Shown: positions 8,211 through 16,607, counted from the stretch's first letter. The stretch: DNA of 64,000 nt from JBEEOW01 sp041191405 (GCA_041191405.1 JBEEOW010000016.1:1-64000); one strand, 5' to 3'. Program-made: numbers and translations. Notes: a model not told the origin generated them from the letters alone.

Positions 8211-8952
8211 ATTGAAAACTCTGCACTTTTAACTCAGAAGTCTCAATCAGCTTAACGAGTTTACCATTTTGCATTATTGGCAATACGTTAAATTTGTTTA
8301 AGGTTAAGCAAAAAGCAATATCGTCAGTTATATCTAAGTTTTGAAGTCTGCGGGCGTGTGAGCAGTTTCCTAAAAATGTATTTAAATCTGATTTTGCCAC
8401 ATTCCATAAAGTTGTAGCCATATCGGTTGAATCTTGGGCTGTGGTAAAATTATTTTGTAATAATATTTCTGCTACAGCTCCTGCAAAAAGGGTATCTTCC
8501 ATATTTACATGTCCTTTCCAACCTGAGCAAACTACAATTACATCTTTATTTTTTTCAACAACATACTGACAAACAGTGTCTAAATTCAAAAATGCACCTA
8601 TAATTATTTCGTCTGCATCAACAGATTCAGTAATTGCTTTGGTTCCATTTGTTGTAGTTACTGCCACTGATTTCCCAACTAAATCCGCATTCATGTAACT
8701 GAATGGCGAATTTCCTAAATCAAAACCATCTGCTTTTTTACCATCTCTTTCTGCCGCTGTTACATAGCCTTGTTTACCCAAACTTTTACACTCATCAAGT
8801 GAAGCTACAGGAATAATACTTTCAATACCATGTGCTAAAGCTGTAACCATACAAGAGGTAGCTCTTAAAATATCGGTAACAATAATAATTTTACCTTCTG
8901 GCTGAAATAATGGTAATAACTCGGGGCTTAAGCAAACGTCTATTGATGGCAT
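8209..8952 (-). CDS. comB: 2-phosphosulfolactate phosphatase family protein (ComB)
   Basis: ComB removes phosphate from 2-phosphosulfolactate in coenzyme M synthesis. In bacteria without coenzyme M the homologue's role is unproven and could be in sulfolactate-type metabolism. The 247-residue protein has the family features DVCLSPELLP at the start, VTDILRATSCMVTAL (about 27-41), AAERDGKKADGFDLGNSP (about 66-83), TTTNGTKA (about 99-106), and the C-terminal NCSHARRLQNLDITDDIAFC. These motifs, including the ILRAT and TTTNGT loops, are conserved in ComB. There are no partner comA/comC genes nearby. gcvT lies upstream behind a terminator. Confidence 0.85.
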   Translation of the reverse strand: MPSIDVCLSPELLPLFQPEGKIIIVTDILRATSCMVTALAHGIESIIPVASLDECKSLGKQGYVTAAERDGKKADGFDLGNSPFSYMNADLVGKSVAVTTTNGTKAITESVDADEIIIGAFLNLDTVCQYVVEKNKDVIVVCSGWKGHVNMEDTLFAGAVAEILLQNNFTTAQDSTDMATTLWNVAKSDLNTFLGNCSHARRLQNLDITDDIAFCLTLNKFNVLPIMQNGKLVKLIETSELKVQSFQ

Positions 8953-8981
8953 TGTTAATTGTTTGTTCTGGTTTTGAATAA

Positions 8982-9015
8982 TTTATCTTGGCAAAAAATA
9001 TTCTGCCAAGATAAA
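8982..9015 (-). terminator. Intrinsic terminator of gcvT
   Basis: A perfect 12-bp stem (TTTATCTTGGCA at 8982-8993 with its complement at 9004-9015) with a 10-base loop lies just past the gcvT stop at 9021 and before comB. Confidence 0.65.
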
Positions 9016-9020
9016 TAAAA

Positions 9021-10118
9021 TTATTTTACAGTTGGAGCAACAAAAGGTAATCCTACCACTTCGGCTTTTACATTTTTATCACGAATTACTACATTGATTG
9101 ATGTACCAATTTTGTGATAAGCAGTCTGTACATAACCTAAGCCTATCCCTACGCCTAACATTGGCGATTGTGTACCTGAAGTTACTTCGCCTATTACTTC
9201 ACCAGCTTCATTTGCTAATGCATAATGCGAACGAGGGACTCCTCTTTCAATCATTTTGAATGCTACTAATTTGCGAGTTACTCCTGCTTCTTTTTGTGCT
9301 TTTAATTTTTCAGAAGCTGTAAAATCTTTGGTAAATTTTGTAATCCAACCCAAACCAGCTTCTAAAGGTGAAGTTGTGTCTGTAATGTCATTTCCATAAA
9401 GACTATAACCCATTTCTAAACGTAAGGTATCACGAGCTCCTAAACCAATTGGTTTAATGTTAAACTCTTCGCCTGCTTCAAACAATGCTAACCATAATGC
9501 TTTGGCATTTTCATTTGAAACATATAGCTCAAATCCGCCTGCGCCAGTGTAACCAGTTGCCGAAATTAAAACATTAGGAATATTTGCAACAGTACCATAT
9601 TTAAAAGTATAATATTCCATTGAAGCAATATCAACATCTGTTAATTTGCTCAATACTTGATTTGATTTTGGTCCTTGTAAAGCAAACAGACAAAGTTTGT
9701 CTGACAAGTTTTCAAGCTCCACGCCATCGGTATTATATTTATTTACCCAAGCCCAATCTTTATCAATATTTCCAGCATTAACCACTAATAAGTAGTCATT
9801 GTCAGCATTTTTGTAAACTAATAAATCATCAACAATTCCTCCTTCTTCGTTAGTAAAGCTTGAGTATTGCACCTTTCCATCAAACAATTTGCTTGCATCG
9901 TTGGTAGTAATTTTCTGAATCAATGCCAATGCTCCTGGACCTTTTACCGAAAATTCGCCCATGTGCGAAACATCAAATACGCCCACGTTTTCACGTACAG
10001 CTTTGTGTTCTTCAATATCAGAGCTGTAACGAACAGGCATCTCAAATCCTGCAAATGGAACTATTTTAGCGCCAAGTGAAACGTGCAGGTCGTGTAGAGG
10101 TATGATTTTATTTTCCAT
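9021..10118 (-). CDS. gcvT: Aminomethyltransferase (glycine cleavage T protein)
   Basis: GcvT transfers the aminomethyl group's methylene to tetrahydrofolate and releases ammonia in glycine cleavage. Family signatures are PFAGFEMPVRYSS near the N-terminus, ENVGVFDVSHMGEF (about 43-56), ALQGPKSNQVL, SATGYTGAGGFELYV with the folate-binding region, GARDTLRLEMGYSLYGNDI and the C-terminal GEVTSGTQSPMLG. I place the start at the ATG at 10118 (365 residues) instead of the in-frame TTG twelve bases upstream, since the downstream start fits the family N-terminus. gcvH and gcvP are not adjacent, a common arrangement in Bacteroidota. A -7-like TAAATTGC lies only a few bases upstream of the start. Confidence 0.94.
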   Translation of the reverse strand: MENKIIPLHDLHVSLGAKIVPFAGFEMPVRYSSDIEEHKAVRENVGVFDVSHMGEFSVKGPGALALIQKITTNDASKLFDGKVQYSSFTNEEGGIVDDLLVYKNADNDYLLVVNAGNIDKDWAWVNKYNTDGVELENLSDKLCLFALQGPKSNQVLSKLTDVDIASMEYYTFKYGTVANIPNVLISATGYTGAGGFELYVSNENAKALWLALFEAGEEFNIKPIGLGARDTLRLEMGYSLYGNDITDTTSPLEAGLGWITKFTKDFTASEKLKAQKEAGVTRKLVAFKMIERGVPRSHYALANEAGEVIGEVTSGTQSPMLGVGIGLGYVQTAYHKIGTSINVVIRDKNVKAEVVGLPFVAPTVK

Positions 10119-10186
10119 TTGTGGGTGCAATTTACAAAATATTTTCTTGAATTAATTATCTCTCTTTTGACGCATTAAAATAATTT

Positions 10187-10259
10187 AACCACATAGAAAC
10201 ATAGAAAATTTAAAATTCAATTTTTAAGCAAAAATATAAACCTATGTTCCTATGTGGTT
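10187..10259. repeat. Inverted repeat with 18-bp arms (CACATAG type)
   Basis: AACCACATAGAAACATAG (10187-10204) pairs with CTATGTTCCTATGTGGTT (10242-10259) with one wobble. The 37-base loop is A/T-rich. It lies between rnhB (upstream in - orientation) and gcvT's far end and is followed by AAGTCTTA-type oligomer repeats to about 10300. This looks like an interspersed non-coding repeat. Confidence 0.6.
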
Positions 10260-10303
10260 TATAATTTTTTTTAGTCTTATATCTTAAGTCTTAAATCTTC
10301 CGT

Positions 10304-10903
10304 CTAATTAAACAATTCAGTTTGGATTGGCAATAGCGTAAACGACATTCTATGCCATTCACTTGGACCATGTTTTTTTATTCCTTCACGGTGGAGTTTG
10401 GTTGGGTAGCCAACATTTTTATTCCAACCATAATAAGGATATTGCTGATGTAATTGTGCCATCAACTCATCACGATACACTTTTGCTAAAATAGATGCCG
10501 CAGCTATGGAAGCATACTTCCCGTCTCCTTTAACAATGCATTGATGAGGAATGTTTTTGTATTTGGTAAAACGATTTCCATCAACAAGAAGTAATTCGGG
10601 TGTAATTGAAAGTTCGTTCAATGCCTGATGCATGGCTAAAAATGATGCATTTAAAATGTTTATTTCATCAATTTTGGTGTGCGACACTTCTGAAACATGC
10701 CAAGCAAGTGCCTGACTTTTAATTTCATTTACTAAGGCATTGCGTTTAGACTCTGAAAGCTTTTTAGAATCATTAAGTAACGGAATATCAAAATCAGAGG
10801 GCAAAATAACTGCGGCTGCAACCACAGGTCCCGCCAAACAACCACGCCCAACCTCGTCTAAACCAGCTTCAATAGTATTTTCTTGAAAATAGGGAAGTAA
10901 CAT
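10304..10903 (-). CDS. rnhB: Ribonuclease HII
   Basis: RNase HII cuts RNA in RNA:DNA hybrids and starts removal of single ribonucleotides from DNA. The metal-binding Asp-Glu pair lies in GLDEVGRGCLAGPVV (D16, E17). The third acidic residue lies in LLVDGNRF (about 105-112), and AAASILAKVYRDELM and YPTKLHREGIKKHGPSEWHR complete the family pattern, with the GxxTxxH-like loop near the end. The 199-residue length is standard. It is a single - strand gene flanked by oligomer repeats on both sides. Confidence 0.93.
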   Translation of the reverse strand: MLLPYFQENTIEAGLDEVGRGCLAGPVVAAAVILPSDFDIPLLNDSKKLSESKRNALVNEIKSQALAWHVSEVSHTKIDEINILNASFLAMHQALNELSITPELLLVDGNRFTKYKNIPHQCIVKGDGKYASIAAASILAKVYRDELMAQLHQQYPYYGWNKNVGYPTKLHREGIKKHGPSEWHRMSFTLLPIQTELFN

Positions 10904-10910
10904 TTTTGAG

Positions 10911-10972
10911 TTATCAGTTTTCAGTAATCAGTTTTCAGTTTCATTCTTAAGTCTTTAGTCTTGAGTCTAAAA
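10911..10972. repeat. Degenerate TCAGT/AGTCTT oligomer repeat
   Basis: Just upstream of rnhB, CAGTTTTCAGTAATCAG-type units are followed by AAGTCTTTAGTCTTGAGTCT. They are the same word families as at 7990-8210 and 10270-10300. They are non-coding. Confidence 0.5.
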
Positions 10973-11030
10973 CAAAATCAAATGTAAAAATATTTATTGT
11001 GAATACTTTTATTAATCATTTTTATTAATG

Positions 11031-11038
11031 TAATTTTG
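11031..11038 (+). promoter_or_regulatory. Candidate -7 box for ssrA
   Basis: TAATTTTG matches TAnnTTTG and is followed by CATCCC, like the rpsT promoter. No well-placed TTG is visible 17-23 bases upstream. It lies 46 bases before the mature 5' end, consistent with a processed leader. Confidence 0.45.
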
Positions 11039-11083
11039 CATCCCTTCTCACATAGAGGGCAATTATTAAAAACGTTAATAATT

Positions 11084-11445
11084 GGGGCTGACCGGTTTTG
11101 ACGGCGAGAGTGGCTAAATGTATAAGCATGTCGAGAGTTGGAATGACCTCTTGTTAAAAATCTTTCCAAACAATAACTGGCGAAGAAAACTACGCCCTTG
11201 CTGCTTAATCAGAGTATTAAATAGCGAGTGTTCCTCAGTACCTCCACTCTGCTGGGACTGATCAAGGAGCATCGTAAATGCGGAGTATCTTTTTTGAAGG
11301 GTACGCAAAAAAAGATTACAAGTACATAAGGATATCATTGGTTGGTTGCTGACCGCCGTTATCTCGAAAATCAATATGCAACTAAACATGTAGAAGGCGT
11401 TTATGTGGCCTTGTCCGGACCTGAGTTCGACTCTCAGCAGCTCCA
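11084..11445 (+). ncRNA. ssrA: Transfer-messenger RNA (tmRNA)
   Basis: tmRNA rescues stalled ribosomes and tags the unfinished peptide for degradation. The 5' end GGGGCTGACCGGTTTTGACG is the standard tmRNA start, and its first seven bases pair with CAGCTCC at 11438-11444. The T arm GACCTGAGTTCGACTCTCAG is just upstream of this. The resume codon is GGC at 11179, and the tag frame reads GEENYALAA then TAA at 11206-11208, giving (A)GEENYALAA on rescued proteins. CCA is not encoded after the discriminator A (11445). The RNA is a normal one-piece form. Open reading frames drawn across it are spurious. Confidence 0.95.
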
Positions 11446-11480
11446 CAAAGATGCAATTTGACAAGTATCTAAAATTAACT

Positions 11481-11517
11481 AAAGCTCTTAATTTCAAACA
11501 TTAAGGGCTTTTTTTAT
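11481..11517 (+). terminator. Intrinsic terminator of ssrA
   Basis: AAAGCTCTTAAT (11481-11492) pairs with ATTAAGGGCTTT (11500-11511), with one G-U pair, and a run of T follows. It lies 35 bases past the tmRNA 3' end. Confidence 0.8.
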
Positions 11518-11746
11518 GCCTTGTTCTTATTGAACTAAATTGTTCTAAATTTAAATAGTGTTTAGACAATCGTACAGAAATCGTACAAAAATAGACTAAC
11601 AATACTGAAATTGTCCAAGTTTTGTCCATTATGAAATCTAATTGAACCAATTACCCTCTTCATTGAATTAATTTCCTCCCTTCAAACAATACTTACAATT
11701 TTGATGTTATCCTTAAACAGATTTATAAATTGCTGGAAAATACAAA
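11518..11746. other. Non-coding spacer between tmRNA and the carotenoid gene
   Basis: The spacer contains a short direct repeat (ATCGTACA at about 11569 and 11580) and pyrimidine-rich stretches, but no gene, no integrase and no clear duplicated tmRNA end. I see no attachment-site copy of the tmRNA 3' end inside the window. Confidence 0.4.
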
Positions 11747-13213
11747 ATGAAAAAAGTTGCGATAATTGGTTCGGGTATAGCAGGCTTAGCCTCGGCTGTT
11801 AGGTTGGCTGTAAAAGGTTATGCTGTTGAAGTTTTTGAAGCCAATAGTTATACTGGTGGCAAACTCACCGAAATTATCCTCGAAAACAAGTATCGTTTTG
11901 ATACTGGTCCATCGCTTTTTACCATGCCACATTTTGTAGATGAACTTTTTACGCTTGCGGGTGAAAACCCTAAAGATTATTTTAATTATCAAAAATTAGA
12001 TGTGTTTACACATTATTTTTATGAAGATGGCACTCGTCTTAAAGCTTTTGCTGATAAAAATTTATTTGCCAATGAGGTTGAAGAAAAACTAAACGAGCCT
12101 AAAGAAAATATTCTAAAATTTATACAGTACAGCGAACGAATTTACAAAATCACGAACAGGGTTTTTATGCATAACTCTTTGCATAAACTTAAAACTTACC
12201 TTCATTTTGATACCTTAAAATCAATAGCTCAGTTGCATAAAATTGATAGTTTCAGAACGATGCACAATGCAAACAAAAGCTTTTTCAAAAACCCGAAAAC
12301 TGTACAATTATTTGATAGATACGCCACTTACAATGGTTCAAACCCATACCTTACTCCTGCTACTTTAAATATTATTCCTCATCTTGAATATGGCATTGGT
12401 GCATTTTACCCCAAAGGTGGCATGCACGAAATTAGCCAACAAATTACTGCGCTTGCAAAAAGATTAGGAGTAACATTTCATTTAAATTCAAAAGTTGAAG
12501 AAATTGTAATTGATGAAAATACGGTGAAAGGCATCAAAGTAAATAAAACTTTTTTACCTTTCGACAAGGTGGTTAGTAACATGGATTTGGTACATACTTA
12601 TCGTAAATTGTTGCCTCATGTAGCTCATCCTGAAAAATTATTATCTCAACCTAAAAGTACTTCTGCATTAATATTTTACTGGGGAATAAGTAAATCTTTC
12701 AGCGAATTGGGCTTGCATAATATCTTATTCTCAGATGATTACGAAAAAGAGTTTAATGCATTGAAAAATGGGGTTTCAATAGACAACGACCCAACAATTT
12801 ATATAAACATCACTTCAAAATTCACACCAAGTGATGCACCTGATGGACACGAAAACTGGTTTGTGATGATTAATGTGCCAGCAAATAAGGGTCAAGATTG
12901 GGACAAATTAATTACTGAAGCAAGAGAAAATGTAATAAATAAAATCAGTAGAATTCTCAATATTGACTTAAAATCATTCATTGTTTGTGAAGATATTCTT
13001 GACCCTCGCAAAATTGAAAGTAGAACTTCGTCCTACCAAGGGGCTTTGTATGGCAATAGCTCAAACAATAAATTTGCTGCGTTTTTACGTCACCCAAATT
13101 TTAGTAAAAAATTAAAAAATCTGTATTTCTGTGGTGGAAGTGTGCACCCTGGAGGAGGTATTCCATTGTGTTTATTATCAGCCAAAATTACAAGTGATTT
13201 AATTTCAGATTAA
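11747..13213 (+). CDS. CrtI/CrtD-family carotenoid FAD oxidoreductase
   Basis: This FAD-dependent desaturase family acts on phytoene or on later acyclic carotenoids. The FAD-binding motif VAIIGSGIAGLASAVRLA is at residues 4-21, followed by YTGGKLTEI and FDTGPSLFTMP. The C-terminal YFCGGSVHPGGGIPLCLLSA is the family signature. The SVHPGGGIPL wording is closer to the CrtD/hydroxycarotenoid 3,4-desaturase branch than to classical CrtI, though the branch cannot be fixed by eye. Length (488) is complete. No crtB, crtZ or crtY is adjacent, so the rest of the carotenoid pathway lies elsewhere. The protein probably sits on the inner membrane face. Confidence 0.85.
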   Translation: MKKVAIIGSGIAGLASAVRLAVKGYAVEVFEANSYTGGKLTEIILENKYRFDTGPSLFTMPHFVDELFTLAGENPKDYFNYQKLDVFTHYFYEDGTRLKAFADKNLFANEVEEKLNEPKENILKFIQYSERIYKITNRVFMHNSLHKLKTYLHFDTLKSIAQLHKIDSFRTMHNANKSFFKNPKTVQLFDRYATYNGSNPYLTPATLNIIPHLEYGIGAFYPKGGMHEISQQITALAKRLGVTFHLNSKVEEIVIDENTVKGIKVNKTFLPFDKVVSNMDLVHTYRKLLPHVAHPEKLLSQPKSTSALIFYWGISKSFSELGLHNILFSDDYEKEFNALKNGVSIDNDPTIYINITSKFTPSDAPDGHENWFVMINVPANKGQDWDKLITEARENVINKISRILNIDLKSFIVCEDILDPRKIESRTSSYQGALYGNSSNNKFAAFLRHPNFSKKLKNLYFCGGSVHPGGGIPLCLLSAKITSDLISD

Positions 13214-13303
13214 ACCTTTCCTATACAAATACATCTTAGAAACACATTCAACTAAAAAAAATGCTTCAATTTTTGTAAATTGCAGCCCCAAACAACCTAA
13301 CTA

Positions 13304-14485
13304 TTGCAAAAAATACGTCGATTAATATTTTTGAAAGATACGCTGATACTTTCAATAAGTGCTTTTGGTGGTCCGCAGGCGCATATTGGGATGTTATTTG
13401 AGCGCATGGTTAACAAACGCAAATATGTTACCAATGAAGAATTGTTAGAGCTTAATGCCTTATGCCAAATTTTACCCGGACCTACTTCAACCCAAACAAT
13501 AGTTGCACTTGCCTATAAAATTGGTGGGGCAAGTTGGGCATATTTAACTTTGTTAGTTTGGTGTTTGCCAGCGGTAGTTTTAATGATGCTTGCTGCGCTT
13601 TTTGTTACCAATGTTAGCACAACTTCATTCGATTCTATTTTTAAATTTATAGAGCCTATAGCTATTGGTTGTATGGCTTTTGCGGCTTATACTATTACCT
13701 CAAAAGTGATAAATACCAAAGTTGGAGTTACCTTAATGGTTTTTGCTGGAGTAACAGCATTTTTTGTGCATTCTCCTTGGTTGTTTCCACTGTTATTGAT
13801 TTTAGGCGGAGTGGCTACTTCATTCAAATACAAAAAACACAAAGAAGTTGAAAAACCTAAACCACTTGATATTGAATGGAAAAACTTTATTCTTTGGATA
13901 TGTGTGTTTGTAGGTGTTACAATTTTAGCTTCTGCAACTGATTTTTTACCATTACGCTTGTTTCAAAAATTTTATAGAAATGGGAGTTTGGTTTTAGGAG
14001 GCGGACAAGTATTAATCCCGATGTTATATACCGAATTTGTTGAATATAAGCAGTATATGTCGGCACAACAATTCAACATTGGTTATGCTTTAGTGCATTT
14101 GGTTCCTGGTCCTGTGTTTTCATTGAGTGCTTATTTAGGCGTAATCACTGCTCGAAGCGAGAGTTTATTTATTCAGTTACTTTCAGGATTTACCTCAGCT
14201 GCCGCAATATTTTTACCCGGCACATTTTTAATATTTTTCTTAATAAAATTCTGGGAAAAACTAAAACAATACAGGGCTGTAAAAGCCTCACTTGAAGGTA
14301 TAAATGCCATAAATTCGGGTTTAATTCTGGCTGCGTGTATAAGCATGTACTATGCAACCCCATCGAGTTGGCAAAATAATTTGATAATGTTAGCCACTTT
14401 TGGAATTTTATCAACACAAAGAGTTAGTACACCGATAGTTATTATTTTCGGAATATTAGCTGGCGTTGGAAGTGGATATGTTTGA
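13304..14485 (+). CDS. chrA: Chromate transporter (ChrA) family membrane protein
   Basis: CHR-family proteins export chromate; many homologues have unproven substrates. The 393-residue protein holds both homologous halves. The first has LSISAFGGPQAHIGM and LCQILPGPTSTQ. The second has LVLGGGQVLIPMLYTEFVE and ALVHLVPGPVFSLSAYLG. Each is followed by clusters of hydrophobic helices, about ten to twelve in all. I take the start as TTG at 13304 because the family N-terminus (KIRRLIFLKD) would otherwise be lost and no ATG is close enough. A -7-like TAAATTGC lies shortly upstream. It follows the carotenoid gene but the 90-base gap suggests a separate transcript. Confidence 0.88.
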   Translation: MQKIRRLIFLKDTLILSISAFGGPQAHIGMLFERMVNKRKYVTNEELLELNALCQILPGPTSTQTIVALAYKIGGASWAYLTLLVWCLPAVVLMMLAALFVTNVSTTSFDSIFKFIEPIAIGCMAFAAYTITSKVINTKVGVTLMVFAGVTAFFVHSPWLFPLLLILGGVATSFKYKKHKEVEKPKPLDIEWKNFILWICVFVGVTILASATDFLPLRLFQKFYRNGSLVLGGGQVLIPMLYTEFVEYKQYMSAQQFNIGYALVHLVPGPVFSLSAYLGVITARSESLFIQLLSGFTSAAAIFLPGTFLIFFLIKFWEKLKQYRAVKASLEGINAINSGLILAACISMYYATPSSWQNNLIMLATFGILSTQRVSTPIVIIFGILAGVGSGYV

Positions 14486-14494
14486 TTTATTTTT

Positions 14495-14601
14495 ACGGTT
14501 GACAAGGTCTTGGGACCGTTGTCAACGTGAGATAATTAATATTTTTTTCATTGTTTTTATTTCTTTATAAGTTGTCAACGGTCAATGACCTTGACAATCG
14601 T
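14495..14601. repeat. Two REP-like palindromes in inverted orientation
   Basis: Copies at 14495-14528 and 14572-14601 share the core TTGACAAGGTC ... GACCGTTGTCAA, each itself an imperfect palindrome (TTGTCAAGGTC / GACC(g)TTGACAA). They face each other across about 43 bases, so a larger hairpin is also possible. The same family recurs three times at 27759-28008. Confidence 0.7.
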
Positions 14602-14737
14602 ATTCAAGTTTAAGAATTACTGTTAATGAATTAAAAATTGTAATTAACTAAGAAATGAATTATCCTGTTTTTAAATAACTTTTTAACTTTTACCACGTTA
14701 AGGCAAACCAAAATCTTTTTAAAACGAATTTTAGCTT

Positions 14738-15715
14738 ATGTCAAAATCACTACCTAATTACATTGATTACGCCAACGACATTGTACAACCTATGCCAGGC
14801 AAGGTTTTAAATGCGCAAATGTATTGCTTTTTGGTTGATGCTGATGCTACAACTTTACAAAATTTAGTTGATGAGCATTATAATTTCGCCACACATTTAA
14901 CTGGTAAAAAATATTTTCTTCTTTCTGATGATGTATTATTTGCTTTTGCAACTTTTGCCAATGGCACATCTCAAGACCCAACTTACCCTAAAAAAGGAAC
15001 CATTGGAGAAACTGGATTGAATGCTTTTGTTCGCCTAGCCGAATGTACCCAAAATTCTGAAGGAGAATGGGTTGCTGAAAGAATGTTAATTGGTTGTCCG
15101 TATATTTTTGTTGACAATCCATTTTCAATGGCAGCCGGACGAGAAGTGTATGGTTTTCCAAAAACCTTGGCACAATTTCAAATTCCACAGGCGCCATCGT
15201 TTACAAAACAGTTTTTTGTATCTTCATTTGGTCTCCGAAAATTTAACGTTGGAGATGTAGCAGGCTGGTACCCTTTGCTTGAATTTGAGTCAAATGCCAA
15301 CGATTTCGGTCATGGAAGTTGGGGCTCAATAAGTGAAGTGATGGGCGATATTGGCAAACTTTTTCAAAAAGACGACCACACGGAAACCTTCAAAAAAGGA
15401 TTCAAATTTTATGCGGCTGAGTTCCAAGATTTGCTTTCAGCCTCAGTACCACTAATTTTCTTAAAACAATTTAGAGATGCAGAAGACAATTCAAAAGCTT
15501 GTTACCAAGCATTGATTGAAGCACCTGCCAACGTTTTAGGTTTTCATGGAGGTTGGTTTATGAAAGGTGATTACACTTTAAAACTCCACGATTTTGACTC
15601 CTACCCTATTGCAAGTAATATGGGAATTACCAATAATTCTGTTGCCAAAATGGCTTTCTGGGCTAATGTTGATTTAGAATTTGGTCTTGGAAAAGAATTG
15701 GTAAAAACATCTTAA
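14738..15715 (+). CDS. Acetoacetate-decarboxylase-like protein
   Basis: A 325-residue member of the acetoacetate decarboxylase (ADC) fold family. The segment MAAGREVYGFPKTLA (residues 131-145) aligns with the ADC active-site strand GRELxxYPKKL. The Schiff-base lysine is kept as K142 and the Arg-Glu pair is present (R135, E136), but the second lysine, which lowers the pKa, is Thr143. Length exceeds classical ADC (about 245), mostly from an N-terminal extension before residue 60 and a longer C-terminal half. The reaction may therefore be a Schiff-base decarboxylation, aldol or cyclisation on a different keto substrate. It heads a three-gene set with a seven-helix protein and an FAD oxidoreductase on the same strand, separated from the second gene by 184 repeat-filled bases. 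Confidence 0.7.
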   Translation: MSKSLPNYIDYANDIVQPMPGKVLNAQMYCFLVDADATTLQNLVDEHYNFATHLTGKKYFLLSDDVLFAFATFANGTSQDPTYPKKGTIGETGLNAFVRLAECTQNSEGEWVAERMLIGCPYIFVDNPFSMAAGREVYGFPKTLAQFQIPQAPSFTKQFFVSSFGLRKFNVGDVAGWYPLLEFESNANDFGHGSWGSISEVMGDIGKLFQKDDHTETFKKGFKFYAAEFQDLLSASVPLIFLKQFRDAEDNSKACYQALIEAPANVLGFHGGWFMKGDYTLKLHDFDSYPIASNMGITNNSVAKMAFWANVDLEFGLGKELVKTS

Positions 15716-15718
15716 TGA

Positions 15719-15860
15719 GATGTTAGATAATAGATATTAGATTATAGATATTTTCATAATCTTAATGGGATGTTAGATTGCAGATTTTAGATTATAGATA
15801 TTTTCATAATCAAAATCTAAAATCTAAAATCTATAATCTATTATCTAAAATCTAACATCT
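15719..15860. repeat. AATCTA-type repeat: tandem ~48-bp direct repeat plus inverted half
   Basis: Two near-identical units, each beginning ATGTTAGAT and ending ATAGATATTTTCATAATC, occupy 15719-15770 and 15770-15811. The following stretch (15812-15862, AAAATCTAAAATCTAT-like) is their approximate reverse complement and ends AAAATCTAACATCT. The whole can fold into a long hairpin between the ADC-like and seven-helix genes. It is non-coding and resembles other oligomer repeats in the window. Confidence 0.7.
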
Positions 15861-15899
15861 TTAATCAAACATCTTAAGTCTAAAAAAACAATTTAAACT

Positions 15900-16607
15900 A
15901 TGTATAATTTCCTGAATTGGCTTTTACACTTACTAAAGTTAGAAGCCTACTTTACACCTTACGAAATGCTATTGCTCATATTTGGCTTTGCATTTTGGAT
16001 GGCTGTGTATGTTATCGTTATCAAAAACAGTAGAACCTTAGGTTTTATGGAAATACCATTTTTTGTTGAATGTGCCGACATTGCTTGGGAATGTTGCTTT
16101 TCATTTAACACTGATTTAGGCATGCCACCAATTATAAGGCATGGTTGTCAATTGTGGTTTGCCCTTGATTGTATCATCTTTTATTATTTCATAAAACTTG
16201 GAAAAGGCGATTTATTAACCCCTGCTTTGAAACGTTTTTTTATACCAATGGCAATATTTTGGGTAATATTCTGGTATTTCTTTAGCTATTATTTTGCAAA
16301 ACAAGGTTACGACAATGTAATTGGTGGCGTATCAGCATTATTGATAAATGTTGGAATTTCAGCAACTTACATTTTCCAATTTGTTCGAATGAAAAGTATA
16401 GCAAACCTTTCGTATGCAGTGGCTTGGTTCAAAATGCTTGGCACAGGCGCAATTATAGCAGTTTGTTTTATGAAATGGTATGATAACAAATTGCTTTTGG
16501 TAATGTGTTGTGCTGTAGTAATACTTGATGTATTGTATGTGGCAATTTTCACCGAACGTATGTTAGAAGAAAAAGCTGGTAAAAACTTAATAAACTTATA
16601 TAATTAA
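15900..16607 (+). CDS. Seven-helix membrane protein, Pyr4/PaxB-type terpene-cyclase-like
   Basis: A 235-residue polytopic protein with about seven hydrophobic helices and no signal peptide. Two acidic residues lie in membrane-adjacent positions: E64 in IAWECC and D210 in VVILDVLYVAI. Their spacing, the ~240-residue length and the seven-helix plan match my memory of fungal meroterpenoid cyclases (Pyr4, PaxB), where Glu63 and Asp218 are essential. This is a similarity by pattern, not a proven homology. The FAD oxidoreductase gene starts 5 bases after the stop, so the two are certainly co-transcribed. A substrate with an isoprenoid chain would fit the phytoene-desaturase-like partner. It could alternatively be an unrelated seven-helix sensor or lipid protein. 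Confidence 0.55.
   Translation: MYNFLNWLLHLLKLEAYFTPYEMLLLIFGFAFWMAVYVIVIKNSRTLGFMEIPFFVECADIAWECCFSFNTDLGMPPIIRHGCQLWFALDCIIFYYFIKLGKGDLLTPALKRFFIPMAIFWVIFWYFFSYYFAKQGYDNVIGGVSALLINVGISATYIFQFVRMKSIANLSYAVAWFKMLGTGAIIAVCFMKWYDNKLLLVMCCAVVILDVLYVAIFTERMLEEKAGKNLINLYN

Noticed and set aside
10118..10130. Longer gcvT start at TTG 10130
   Set aside because: The ATG at 10118 fits the family N-terminus, and the extra four residues have no support.
10978..11497. Two - strand open frames across the tmRNA region
   Set aside because: They overlap the tmRNA and its promoter, and the RNA explains the sequence completely.
11446..11746. Integrative element at the tmRNA 3' end
   Set aside because: No integrase, no duplicated tmRNA end and a normal terminator directly after the gene.
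13304..14485. Chromate resistance operon
   Set aside because: No chrB-type regulator or other metal-resistance gene is adjacent; the family includes many transporters of unknown substrate.
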